From the NCBI RefSeq assembly GCF_013300725.1, contig NZ_JAAIMM010000001.1, positions 180,795-244,794 of the forward strand: a DNA stretch of 64,000 nt, in the 5' to 3' direction. The DNA is from Allocoprococcus comes (lineage in GTDB: Bacteria > Bacillota > Clostridia > Lachnospirales > Lachnospiraceae). Made by a program: the position numbers and the translations under genes. The notes beneath the pieces are model-generated. The model searched no databases. It was not told the DNA's origin and saw only the letters and a list, made by a program, of their open reading frames with translations. Positions 36,497 through 44,317 of the stretch are shown one piece after another; position 1 is the stretch's first letter, and each line of letters begins with the position of its first letter.

Positions 36497-36520
36497 AACC
36501 AAACCGGATTTTGACTCGTC
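36497..36520 (+). promoter_or_regulatory. Candidate ECF-type promoter upstream of the repeat zinc-ribbon gene
   Basis: AACC (36497-36500) and CGTC (36517-36520) are spaced by 16 nt, the form of several ECF sigma promoters (AAC-type -35, CGTC-type -10). It lies between the ECF sigma gene and the next zinc-ribbon gene. A good sigma-A promoter was not found in the same gap. The assignment is inference from pattern. Confidence 0.35.
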
Positions 36521-36572
36521 TTAATAATATAAACGAGAAAAATATAGCATACAGAAAGGATGTAAAAGAGAT

Positions 36573-38039
36573 ATGAGGTGCAAAAATTGTGGAACTGAGA
36601 ATCCAGATGGTTCAAGATTCTGTGCAACATGCGGAAAACCACTGGAACAGGAAGAACCTGCTAAAAATGTAGCAGAACAGAAAGAAGAGGCTGTTCAGAA
36701 TGCAGAAGAGCAGAAAGAAGAGGCTGTTCAGAATGCAGAAGAGCAGAAAGAAGAGGCTGCTCGGAATGCAGAAGAGCAGAAAGAAGAGATCGCTCAGAAT
36801 ACAGAAGAGACGGTAACAAGTACAGCAGAAACAAAATCACTCACACATAAGAAATCAAGAGGACTGAACAAGTTCCTGATCGGTCTGGCATGTGCGGTTG
36901 TCGTTGTAGTGATCGCAGCAGGGCTTTTGATATCGCGTGCAAGAAGAACAATCGATCTGAACAAGTATGTCACCTTTGAAACAACAGGATATAACGGATA
37001 TGGAAATGTATATCCGCAGATCGACTGGCAGAAGATCCAGAAAAAATATGATTCCAGACTGAAATTTACAAAAGAATTTAAAGAACAGTTTGGTGACAGT
37101 GTCGATTCCGTATCTCCGGTAGCGGTACTCCAGTCCTATGTCAGTGTGGAAATGAATTCAGACAGCGATCTTTCCAACAAAGATAAAGTCAAATACAGAT
37201 GGAATGTCAATAAAGATTATGCAAAATATGTGAAGTGCAACCTGAAATATAAAAATAAAACCTATAAAGTAAAAGGGCTGGAAGAGGTTAAGACATTTGA
37301 TGCATTCAAAGACCTGGAGGTATCATTTAACGGAATAAGTCCGGGAGGAGAAGTTTCATTTGATTATACAGGATCTGATCTTACATCTGCCGATTTTCAG
37401 ACAGATGCATCAAATGGAACATTGGCAAACGGAGATAAGATTAAAGTATATCTGGATAAATCTATGGCAGACAGCTATGCCGCCAATCTGGGAAAGCTGC
37501 CGGAAAAATGGGAAAAAGAATATACCGTAAAAGGACTGTGGTATTATGTCACATCAGCCAGTGACATCGATGATGATACAATGCAGCAAATGAAGGACCG
37601 GGCGGAACAGGAATACAATGATCATGTGGAGAGCAGCTGGGTAGATTCCGAATCTCTGGAAAGCCTTACTTATATGGGAGATTATCTGCTGGAGCCTGTT
37701 GTGGGCAATGGAAATGAACTGTATCTTATTTATCATGTAAAGGTACGGGATCAGTACAGTAATGATGATGGATCTTATGACAAGGTGAATGATGTTTACT
37801 GGTATATGCATTATGGAACAATTCTTGCAGACGGGGAAGGAAATACAGATATTGATCTGTCTGACTATGGAACACCTGGCAATTTCTTTAAGATCAAGAC
37901 TGATGCGAAGACAGACGGTATTTCCAGCATGGTATGGAAATATTATGGATACCCGACACTGGATGATCTGTACGCAGATGTTGTGGGCGATAATGCCGAT
38001 TACTCTTTGGTGGAGGATGCGGTAGACAATACAAAATAG
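36573..38039 (+). CDS. Zinc-ribbon membrane protein with 11-residue repeats
   Basis: The 488-residue protein starts with a zinc ribbon (about 3-20, CKNCG and FCATCG). It then has four 11-residue repeats of the type NAEEQKEEAVQ (32-75), a linker, one membrane segment (about 101-120) and a large C-terminal domain of about 365 residues that should be outside the cell, rich in Tyr, Asp and Lys with no recognised fold. The N-terminal part would be cytoplasmic. It follows the tethered ECF sigma gene after about 100 nt that hold a candidate ECF promoter, so it may be a target or partner of that sigma factor. Function is unknown. Confidence 0.7.
   Translation: MRCKNCGTENPDGSRFCATCGKPLEQEEPAKNVAEQKEEAVQNAEEQKEEAVQNAEEQKEEAARNAEEQKEEIAQNTEETVTSTAETKSLTHKKSRGLNKFLIGLACAVVVVVIAAGLLISRARRTIDLNKYVTFETTGYNGYGNVYPQIDWQKIQKKYDSRLKFTKEFKEQFGDSVDSVSPVAVLQSYVSVEMNSDSDLSNKDKVKYRWNVNKDYAKYVKCNLKYKNKTYKVKGLEEVKTFDAFKDLEVSFNGISPGGEVSFDYTGSDLTSADFQTDASNGTLANGDKIKVYLDKSMADSYAANLGKLPEKWEKEYTVKGLWYYVTSASDIDDDTMQQMKDRAEQEYNDHVESSWVDSESLESLTYMGDYLLEPVVGNGNELYLIYHVKVRDQYSNDDGSYDKVNDVYWYMHYGTILADGEGNTDIDLSDYGTPGNFFKIKTDAKTDGISSMVWKYYGYPTLDDLYADVVGDNADYSLVEDAVDNTK
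36666..36797 (+). repeat. Four tandem 33-bp coding repeats
   Basis: Four in-frame 33-bp units encode 11-residue blocks; units two and three are nearly identical in DNA. The 11-residue spacing fits a hendecad coiled coil. Copy number could vary between strains. Confidence 0.85.
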
Positions 38040-38067
38040 AAGCCTTTGGCGGAAAAGAAGGTGGACT

Positions 38068-38181
38068 ATGAAATGGGACGAATGGCTGAAAAAGATCATT
38101 AAAGAGATAACGTCAGATTATACGATTTCAGAAGAAACCTCAAAAAGCTTTTTTGAAGAGCTGATGCAATTGTTGAAATAA
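38068..38181 (+). CDS. Small hypothetical protein (37 aa)
   Basis: An ATG at 38068 follows AAGGTGG (38058-38064) at good spacing, 28 nt after the repeat zinc-ribbon gene and before a terminator. The product starts MKWDEWLKKIIKEI and is predicted to be amphipathic helix. No family is known. Its place before the terminator makes it a likely last gene of that operon. Confidence 0.5.
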   Translation: MKWDEWLKKIIKEITSDYTISEETSKSFFEELMQLLK

Positions 38182-38187
38182 TACAGG

Positions 38188-38222
38188 AACCGGGTAGAAA
38201 TGCAAATTTTTATCCGGTTTTT
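38188..38222 (+). terminator. Intrinsic terminator after the zinc-ribbon cluster
   Basis: AACCGGGTA (38188-38196) pairs with TATCCGGTT (38211-38219; one G-U pair), followed by a run of T. Confidence 0.75.
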
Positions 38223-38303
38223 TAGTTTGAGTCGGAAAAGTATGATATGATGAGGAAAAGTACGAGATTGATATCCAGAAGGAGAAAGGTGGAATAACAA
38301 CAG

Positions 38304-39071
38304 ATGGAATATTTAGTAGAATCAGCATTATTGACACATGGATTAAAATCGGTATCAAATGAAACAATAAAAAAAGAATGGCAGGATCCGGGAAAAAAGA
38401 TCACCTGGATTGATCATGGGGAAATCAGGATCGGGGATATCGATGAGTTCCTTGAATTCAGAAGCCGGGCAGCTGCTTATCCAAGAATTGACTGTGATCT
38501 GCTGGAAAAGGCATTATCGGAAAAGCAATCAGGCGCACTTACCGCTTCCGGGACAATGGCAGTATGTGTGAAAATGGGAATTCCGGTTGCAATTACCTGT
38601 GGAATGGGTGGAATCGGGGACATCAAAGGAGAAGAACTCTGCCCGGATCTTCCGGCTCTTCAGCAGATTCCGGTGATCCTGATCTCGGCTGGGCCAAAAG
38701 ATATGCTGGACCGGAAAGCAACGATCGATTGGCTGATATCGCACGGAGTGAAGGTGATCGGAACAGAAAGAAATTACTGTACCGGCTATGTATTTTGTGG
38801 AGAAAAAGTTGAACTGCAGGGAAAGGCAGAAAACAGTGCAGAAACGGTAAAGCCACCAATGCTCATCATCAATGAAATCCCGGAAGAAAGACGGATAGAA
38901 GACAGGGAGATCTTGAGAGAAGCAATTGCCGAGGGAAAGAGAGCGGAGAAGGAAGGACGCTATTTCCATCCTGCGGCAAACGGAAAGATTGATGACTGTA
39001 CCGATGGATATTCTTCATTGATCCAGCTGCGGGGACTGATTGCAAATATGAAAGTGGCAGAAGCACTTTAA
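38304..39071 (+). CDS. Pseudouridine-5'-phosphate glycosidase-like protein
   Basis: PsuG cleaves pseudouridine 5'-phosphate to uracil and ribose 5-phosphate. This 255-residue protein shows the LLTHGLKSVSNETI start, ASGTMAVCVKMGIPVAI, MGGIGDIKGEE and the lysine of AGPKDMLDRKATIDWL, which aligns with the PsuG Schiff-base lysine. It is about 50 residues shorter than typical PsuG (~305), missing part of the C-terminal region. No PsuK-type kinase is adjacent. It is probably a shortened family branch; activity on pseudouridine phosphate is not certain. Confidence 0.7.
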   Translation: MEYLVESALLTHGLKSVSNETIKKEWQDPGKKITWIDHGEIRIGDIDEFLEFRSRAAAYPRIDCDLLEKALSEKQSGALTASGTMAVCVKMGIPVAITCGMGGIGDIKGEELCPDLPALQQIPVILISAGPKDMLDRKATIDWLISHGVKVIGTERNYCTGYVFCGEKVELQGKAENSAETVKPPMLIINEIPEERRIEDREILREAIAEGKRAEKEGRYFHPAANGKIDDCTDGYSSLIQLRGLIANMKVAEAL

Positions 39072-39080
39072 AGAGCGAAA

Positions 39081-39158
39081 AAAGAAGCTGGGATCTGGCT
39101 GATAACAGAAAAGCCTGAATATAGGCAGTTGTGTTATCGGTCAGACTCCGGCTTCTTT
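39081..39158 (+). repeat. Long imperfect palindrome after the PsuG-like gene
   Basis: Arms starting AAAGAAGC (39081-39088) and ending GCTTCTTT (39151-39158) pair over most of their length. Further inside are GCTGATAACA against TGTTATCGGT and a central GCCT/AGGC hairpin. There is only a weak T-run. It may act as a terminator for the PsuG-like gene or be a small repeat element. Confidence 0.55.
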
Positions 39159-39242
39159 GCATACAAAGAAAGTTTTGACTCCTGATTATAGATTACAGGA
39201 AAGGTAATCAGACATTCTGTTTGAAATGTTGTTGCGTGAATC

Positions 39243-39662
39243 CTAATTCGCCTGTGGCATCTGTGATTTATGTACAAAGAGACTGATTCCTGCACCGATG
39301 ATTGCCAGAACAGCACCAATTCTTCCCCAAAGAGCAGTCTTGTGGCACATCATACCTGCCTTGGCACAAATACCAATGCCAATTGAAGTATTGCTAAGAA
39401 GCAGGATCAGAACAGCAGTGATAATGATAACAACCGGTAATTTAAAATCGTGTGTTCCGAAGAAAAGAAGAACGGATTCTGCAAGCAGGAGCAGAGCGAA
39501 AAAAAACAGTGCAATTCCATAATAATGACACCGCATCATACATTCTCCTCCGTTTGCAAGTTCCATGGTTCCTTTGCATACCGGGGCAAAGATCTTATCT
39601 GCTGCAAGAATAAGAATTGCTGCAAGACAGGAAATTGTTCCGGATAATTTTTGTGAATTCAT
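39243..39662 (-). CDS. DUF4418-family membrane protein
   Basis: The 139-residue protein has four membrane segments. Conserved-looking Cys/His pairs sit at membrane edges: APVCKG, GGECMMRCHYYG and GICAKAGMMCHKT. This matches the DUF4418 family, usually found next to ABC transporter genes in anaerobic Firmicutes and Actinobacteria. The Cys-His motifs suggest metal or thiol chemistry, but the role is unknown. The gene is divergent from the ABC importer starting at 39870 and shares its ~207-nt control region; the start is preceded by a good GGAG on the minus strand. Confidence 0.75.
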   Translation of the reverse strand: MNSQKLSGTISCLAAILILAADKIFAPVCKGTMELANGGECMMRCHYYGIALFFFALLLLAESVLLFFGTHDFKLPVVIIITAVLILLLSNTSIGIGICAKAGMMCHKTALWGRIGAVLAIIGAGISLFVHKSQMPQAN

Positions 39663-39788
39663 AATTCATATCTCCTTTAAAAATTTATTGTATTTAGTAT
39701 AACACACTTATAGTTAATAAGTTCATTTTTACCAGATAAAAACTATAGAAAATTATAATAAATAGAATTGCATATAAAAAATAACAAT

Positions 39789-39817
39789 TTTACATTTGTG
39801 CAAAATGCTGATATAGT
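39789..39817 (+). promoter_or_regulatory. Promoter of the ABC importer island
   Basis: TTTACA (39789-39794) and TATAGT (39812-39817) with a 17-nt spacer, about 50 nt before the permease start. Confidence 0.6.
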
Positions 39818-39869
39818 TAAAAAGCATTTAAAGGAAATGGTAAAAATTTACAAAGGAGTCAAATGAAAA

Positions 39870-40886
39870 ATGGAGAGTAAAAGACAGCTTACGAGAGAAG
39901 AGTTGCTAGAAATGGAAAGTGCTCCGAAGACGAAGATGCAACATATGTTGGATGTGGTAATTTGTTTTTGTCCGTATTTTGCAGCGATAATTATGTTTTT
40001 AGTATATTATCTGATGCCGGATGCCGTTCAGAATTTTAATCCGCATGTGTTTACTATTGTCGTCTGCTTTTTTTTGGCATTATATCTAATCATGGTAGTG
40101 AGAGGATTACTGAATAAAAGCTATTTTGCAAAAGTACGTCATAAAGCACCGCTTTACTCTGTGATCATACTGGTAATTATGCTGTATGATTTTCTGACGG
40201 TTAAGACAGCTATTTTAAAACAGCCGTTCTTTCCATGTGTGAATACGGTCCTGTGTGCGATCATTGATGACCGGGCACTATTATTGAAAAGTACATTGTA
40301 CTCACTGCGATTATTATTCACAGGATATTTTATTGGAGCGATCCTTGGACTGATCACAGGTGTTGCCTGTGGATACAGCAAAAGGATTAACTACTGGGTT
40401 TCACCGATCATTAAGATGCTTGGACCGATCCCTTCCACAACATGGATCCCGATCATCATGGTTCTGGTATCCTCACTGTTTAAAGGAAGTGTATTTATCA
40501 TCGCTCTTGGTGTATGGTTTGCACTTACGATCGCATCGTCAACCGGTATCCAGAATGTAGACAAGGCATATCTGGAAGCGGCCAGAACATTAGGTGCCAA
40601 AGGTCACCAGCTGGTATTCCGGGTGGCTATCCCACATGCAATGCCAAACATTCTTCAGGGTATGACACAGGGAATGAGTTCTGCCTGTACAGCACTTCTG
40701 GTTGCTGAGATGATGGGAGCCGAGGCAGGTCTTGGATGGTATATCCAGTGGCAGAAATCATGGGCGATCTATTCTAAAATGTATGCAGCTATCGTTTTAA
40801 TTTGTCTTATTTTCACAGCAGTTACCTTTATACTGAATGTGATCAAGAGAATAGTGCTTCGCTGGCAGGAAGGAGTTGTGAAATAA
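39870..40886 (+). CDS. ABC importer permease, NitT/TauT (SsuC-like) family
   Basis: The C-terminal ~250 residues form a BPD permease domain with the EAA-loop motif EAARTLGAKGHQLVFRVAIP (about 236-255) that docks the ATPase. The N-terminal ~85 residues add about three membrane segments not found in typical ~260-residue SsuC/TauC proteins. The stop is 1 nt before the ATPase start. The pair with the SBP at 41743 forms a complete importer. The substrate is unknown; homologues import sulfonates, nitrate, bicarbonate or thiamine precursors. Confidence 0.85.
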   Translation: MESKRQLTREELLEMESAPKTKMQHMLDVVICFCPYFAAIIMFLVYYLMPDAVQNFNPHVFTIVVCFFLALYLIMVVRGLLNKSYFAKVRHKAPLYSVIILVIMLYDFLTVKTAILKQPFFPCVNTVLCAIIDDRALLLKSTLYSLRLLFTGYFIGAILGLITGVACGYSKRINYWVSPIIKMLGPIPSTTWIPIIMVLVSSLFKGSVFIIALGVWFALTIASSTGIQNVDKAYLEAARTLGAKGHQLVFRVAIPHAMPNILQGMTQGMSSACTALLVAEMMGAEAGLGWYIQWQKSWAIYSKMYAAIVLICLIFTAVTFILNVIKRIVLRWQEGVVK

Positions 40887-40887
40887 G

Positions 40888-41676
40888 ATGGCATCAGTGG
40901 ATGAGAAGCAGGGACACGGGCGTGTCCTGGAGTTTGACAAAGTAACAAAGAGTTTTGCAAAGACAGACAGTAACGAGATCACACATGCGCTGGCAGAGGT
41001 GAATCTGACGATCCAGCCGGGTGAGTTTGTCAGTATTGTTGGAACAAGTGGATGTGGAAAATCAACGATTCTACGATTGATCGCAGGACTGATCAGACCG
41101 ACTACCGGTGAGATCAGACTTGGTGGTAAACCGATTGTTGGAGCCGGACCGGATCGTGGAATGGTATTCCAGAAAGCAACATTGTTTCCGTGGCTTACGG
41201 TAGAGAAGAATGTGTCCTTCAGCTTGCGTATGCAGAAAAAGCAGGATAAAGAACTGGTAGAGCATATGCTGAAAATGGTAGGACTTGAAGATTTCCGAAA
41301 AGACTATCCACATCAGCTCTCCGGAGGTATGGCACAGAGAGTGGCGCTGGTAAGATCGCTGATCAATCATCCGGATATTCTGCTTCTGGACGAGCCTCTT
41401 GGCGCGCTGGACGCATTTACCAGAATGAATATGCAGGATGAGATCCTGAATATCTGGAGAGAACAGAAACAGACGGTCGTCATGGTTACACATGATGTAG
41501 AAGAAGCAATCTATATGGGAACAAGAGTGCTGGTTATGGAGCCAAGACCGGGACGTGTAAAGGCAGATATACCGATTGAACTGGCTGAACCAAAGCAGAG
41601 AGACAGCGAAGAGTTCCAGGCATATCGGAACAGGATCCTGAAAATGCTCGATCTGAAGCATCATACAGATCATTAA
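40888..41676 (+). CDS. ABC importer ATP-binding protein, NitT/TauT (SsuB-like) family
   Basis: The 262-residue ATPase has Walker A GTSGCGKST (about 52-60), Q-loop VFQKATLFPW, signature LSGGMAQRVALVRS (about 147-160) and Walker B ILLLDEPLGALD (about 168-179). The FPWLTVEKN and EPLGALD wording is typical of SsuB/TauB-type ATPases. It begins 1 nt after the permease stop, so translation is coupled. Confidence 0.9.
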   Translation: MASVDEKQGHGRVLEFDKVTKSFAKTDSNEITHALAEVNLTIQPGEFVSIVGTSGCGKSTILRLIAGLIRPTTGEIRLGGKPIVGAGPDRGMVFQKATLFPWLTVEKNVSFSLRMQKKQDKELVEHMLKMVGLEDFRKDYPHQLSGGMAQRVALVRSLINHPDILLLDEPLGALDAFTRMNMQDEILNIWREQKQTVVMVTHDVEEAIYMGTRVLVMEPRPGRVKADIPIELAEPKQRDSEEFQAYRNRILKMLDLKHHTDH

Positions 41677-41742
41677 ATGGATATTTATTGAAAGATAAAT
41701 ATAAAAGCAACAAAGTAAAAACACGAAGAGGAGAAAAGAATT

Positions 41743-42834
41743 ATGAAAAAAAGATTGTTTGCAACGTTACTTGCATGCGTAATGACCGTATCACTGGTTG
41801 CATGTGGCGGTTCATCAGAAAAGAAGGAAGACACAAGTGATTCCAAAAAACAGGAAGCTTCTACAGAGGAAGAAGTGACTGATATCACAAAAATGTCAGA
41901 TGATGAAATTAAAGAAGCAATGAAAAAAGAGCCGGCATGGGGAACAACCATCACAGCAGAATATGATGGCGGTGACTGTACATCAGGACCTAGCATGGCA
42001 AAAGCACTCGGATACTATGATAATTGGGGATTAGATGTTCAGATCGCAGCTGGTACTGAAATCACAGAAGCACTTGGAACTGGAAAAGCTCAGTTTGGAG
42101 TACATCATATTGCACATATGTTAGTTCCGATCACAAACGGAATGGACATCGTATTTACAGGAAGCGCACAGACAGGATGCAAATCTTTATATGTACTTGC
42201 CGATTCAGGAATCGAATCAACAAAAGATCTGGAAGGCACAACGGTTGGTATGGATAGCCCGGTCGGTGGATCTTCACACAACATGATCATCCGTTTCTTC
42301 CTTGCAGATGGATTGAAACAGGATGCAGCAACATGTGTACAGGTTGAATCAAGTGCAGCAATCCAGTCTCTTCAGTCAGGTGATATCAAAGCTTGCCTTC
42401 TGAGTGACCGTTTTGCAAAGAAATTCGTAGATGACGGAACATTAAAAGTTCTTCGTTCTATCACATGGGATGATGATTTCAAAGATGAAACATGCTGCGT
42501 AATGGCTATGAGCGGAAAATTCGTAAAAGAAAATCCGGTAATCTCTCAGGTACTTACAAAATGTGTAATGGATGCATATATGTACATTGCAGAAAACAAA
42601 GACGAAGCTGCACAGATCATGCTTGATGAGGGTATGGTATCTGGTGACATCGAGCTTACAAAATACATGCTTGATCAGCAGAACTGGGCAGTATCCAATG
42701 CTGATACAAAGAAAACAATTGAAGCTGTTGCAAAGGACTACATTGATGCAGGAATCATCAGCTCTGACTGGACTGTAGATAAAGTCGTAGAGACAGCATG
42801 GCAGCCACTTGCTGAAAAAGTAAGCACAAAATAA
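41743..42834 (+). CDS. ABC importer substrate-binding lipoprotein, NMT1/SsuA-like
   Basis: A lipoprotein signal peptide ends in the lipobox VSLVACGG (Cys about 22), followed by a charged linker and a periplasmic-binding-type domain (about 65-360) of the NitT/TauT fold (AKALGYYDNWGLDVQI, GVHHIAHMLV). The mature protein contains seven further cysteines, including a CC pair in DETCCVMAM, unusual for an extracellular binding protein and hinting at metal or thiol ligands. The start follows GAGGAG. It completes the importer with the permease and ATPase upstream. Confidence 0.85.
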   Translation: MKKRLFATLLACVMTVSLVACGGSSEKKEDTSDSKKQEASTEEEVTDITKMSDDEIKEAMKKEPAWGTTITAEYDGGDCTSGPSMAKALGYYDNWGLDVQIAAGTEITEALGTGKAQFGVHHIAHMLVPITNGMDIVFTGSAQTGCKSLYVLADSGIESTKDLEGTTVGMDSPVGGSSHNMIIRFFLADGLKQDAATCVQVESSAAIQSLQSGDIKACLLSDRFAKKFVDDGTLKVLRSITWDDDFKDETCCVMAMSGKFVKENPVISQVLTKCVMDAYMYIAENKDEAAQIMLDEGMVSGDIELTKYMLDQQNWAVSNADTKKTIEAVAKDYIDAGIISSDWTVDKVVETAWQPLAEKVSTK

Positions 42835-42913
42835 TCAGACACATATGTGAATGAGGTGGAGGAGCTTTGAACTCTGTGATGAGTGGAAGATCCTCTTTTG
42901 TCTTATATATTAG

Positions 42914-43038
42914 GAATGTGCCTCGGCACGAAGATGAAGAATGTCGCAAGCGGTCTACGCTGCGCTTCGGTCGTTGCTTAACGAGCGCCACTGGCGCTCA
43001 GCAACGCGCTTGGCGCGAGAAAGTGCCGAGGCACATTC
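42914..43038 (+). repeat. 125-bp palindromic intergenic element
   Basis: A 16-bp perfect terminal inverted repeat (42914-42929 with 43023-43038) encloses a second nested palindrome: GTTGCT (42973-42978)/AGCAAC (43000-43005) around GAGCGCCA (42983-42990)/TGGCGCTC (42992-42999). It is much more G+C rich than the DNA around it and carries no reading frame. It lies between the SBP gene and the MacB-like gene. It looks like a small palindromic repeat or MITE-type element rather than a terminator. Confidence 0.7.
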
Positions 43039-43102
43039 TTTCTTATAATTGGAAAATTACGGGGTTTTTCCGGACAAAATGTTAAAAAGGAAGGAAAGAA
43101 AA

Positions 43103-44317
43103 ATGGAACAGAAAATGTTGACTGTACCTGGACTTGCAGTCAGAAATCTGCGGCATCGAAGAGTCAGGACGATGTTTCTGGCAACACTGGTGCTGATTTT
43201 ATCGGCAGCGCTGTTTACCAGCAGAGTATTGACAGAAAGTATGAAAACTTGTATTGATAAGACAGTAGATCGGATTGGGGCGGATGTGATCGTAGCACCG
43301 GGAGAATATGAATCAGATTTAAGCGATTCTCTGTTTTCGGGAGGGTTGTGCAGTTTCTATTTTGAAAAGTCTTTGATGGATCAGGTGAAAAAGACGGATG
43401 GAATTGACAAAATTTCTCCGCAGCTCTACATTGCATCACTGGATGCGGCATGCTGTTCAGTTCCGGTACAGATTGTTGCTTTTGAACCGGAAAGTGATTT
43501 TATTGTACAGCCGTGGATGTCCGGAAGCAATGTGAGTGAATTGAAAAAGGGTCAGACTGTTGTTGGAAGCAAGATTACGGCAAAAGCGGGAGACAAAATT
43601 TCTTTCTTTGGACAGGAATATGAGGTTGCAGGAAAACTCGAAGAAACAGGAACCAGTTATGATAATTGCGCATTCATGAATTTTGAGACGGCATATACAT
43701 TATTTGACAGTTTTCAGATCAAGTATGTGACGGATCTTACAGAACCGCAGAAATATGTTTCCCTTCTGACGATCCGGACGAAAGACGGAGCAGATCCGAA
43801 AGAAGTAGCGAACACGATCAACACAAAGATGAGAGATTCCGGGCTGAAAGCTTATACGGCAAAAGCAATGTCCGGAAAAGTTTCAGATACACTGGAACAG
43901 ATGCAGTCTTACAGCGCACTTCTGATCGGACTGTTGTTTTTAATGGCAGTCCTGGCACTGATCTGCATTTTTAACATTACTGTGAATGAACGTTTGAAGG
44001 AGTTTGGGGTACTACTTTCTATCGGCGCACGAAAAAGCCAGATTTTCCAGATGCTTCTTCTGGAAGCAGGAATGATCGGTGTGCTTGGAGGATTCCTTGG
44101 AGTGGTGTTCTCCGGAGGCGGAGTCCTGTTATTTAAAGACGTGATCATGGAAAGCATGAATATGCCGTATCTGAATGTGAATGTTTCCCAGTATGTGATT
44201 CTTGCATTACAGAGCCTGGGGCTTGCTGTTGGTGTCAGCCTTCTTGCCACCTTATATGCGGCAGTCAGAGCGAATCGTATGGAACCATATAAACTGATCC
44301 AGGAGGTGGAATCATGA
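43103..44317 (+). CDS. MacB/FtsX-family ABC transporter permease
   Basis: The 404-residue protein has an N-terminal membrane segment (about 22-42), an outside domain (about 50-280) and three C-terminal membrane segments of the FtsX fold (about 285-395), with FGVLLSIGARKSQIFQMLLLEAG in the cytoplasmic loop (quoted in part, FGVLLSIGARKSQIF). Such permeases work mechanically with a LolD-like ATPase to export or extract lipoproteins, peptides or other compounds. It overlaps the ATPase gene by 4 nt (ATGA). Confidence 0.85.
   Translation: MEQKMLTVPGLAVRNLRHRRVRTMFLATLVLILSAALFTSRVLTESMKTCIDKTVDRIGADVIVAPGEYESDLSDSLFSGGLCSFYFEKSLMDQVKKTDGIDKISPQLYIASLDAACCSVPVQIVAFEPESDFIVQPWMSGSNVSELKKGQTVVGSKITAKAGDKISFFGQEYEVAGKLEETGTSYDNCAFMNFETAYTLFDSFQIKYVTDLTEPQKYVSLLTIRTKDGADPKEVANTINTKMRDSGLKAYTAKAMSGKVSDTLEQMQSYSALLIGLLFLMAVLALICIFNITVNERLKEFGVLLSIGARKSQIFQMLLLEAGMIGVLGGFLGVVFSGGGVLLFKDVIMESMNMPYLNVNVSQYVILALQSLGLAVGVSLLATLYAAVRANRMEPYKLIQEVES

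Noticed and set aside
36666..36797. Tandem repeats considered as a CRISPR array
   Set aside because: The units are adjacent with no spacers, in frame and within a gene.
42914..43038. Palindrome considered as an intrinsic terminator
   Set aside because: Stem ends are 93 nt apart with no clear T-run and there is a second nested palindrome, so a repeat element fits better.
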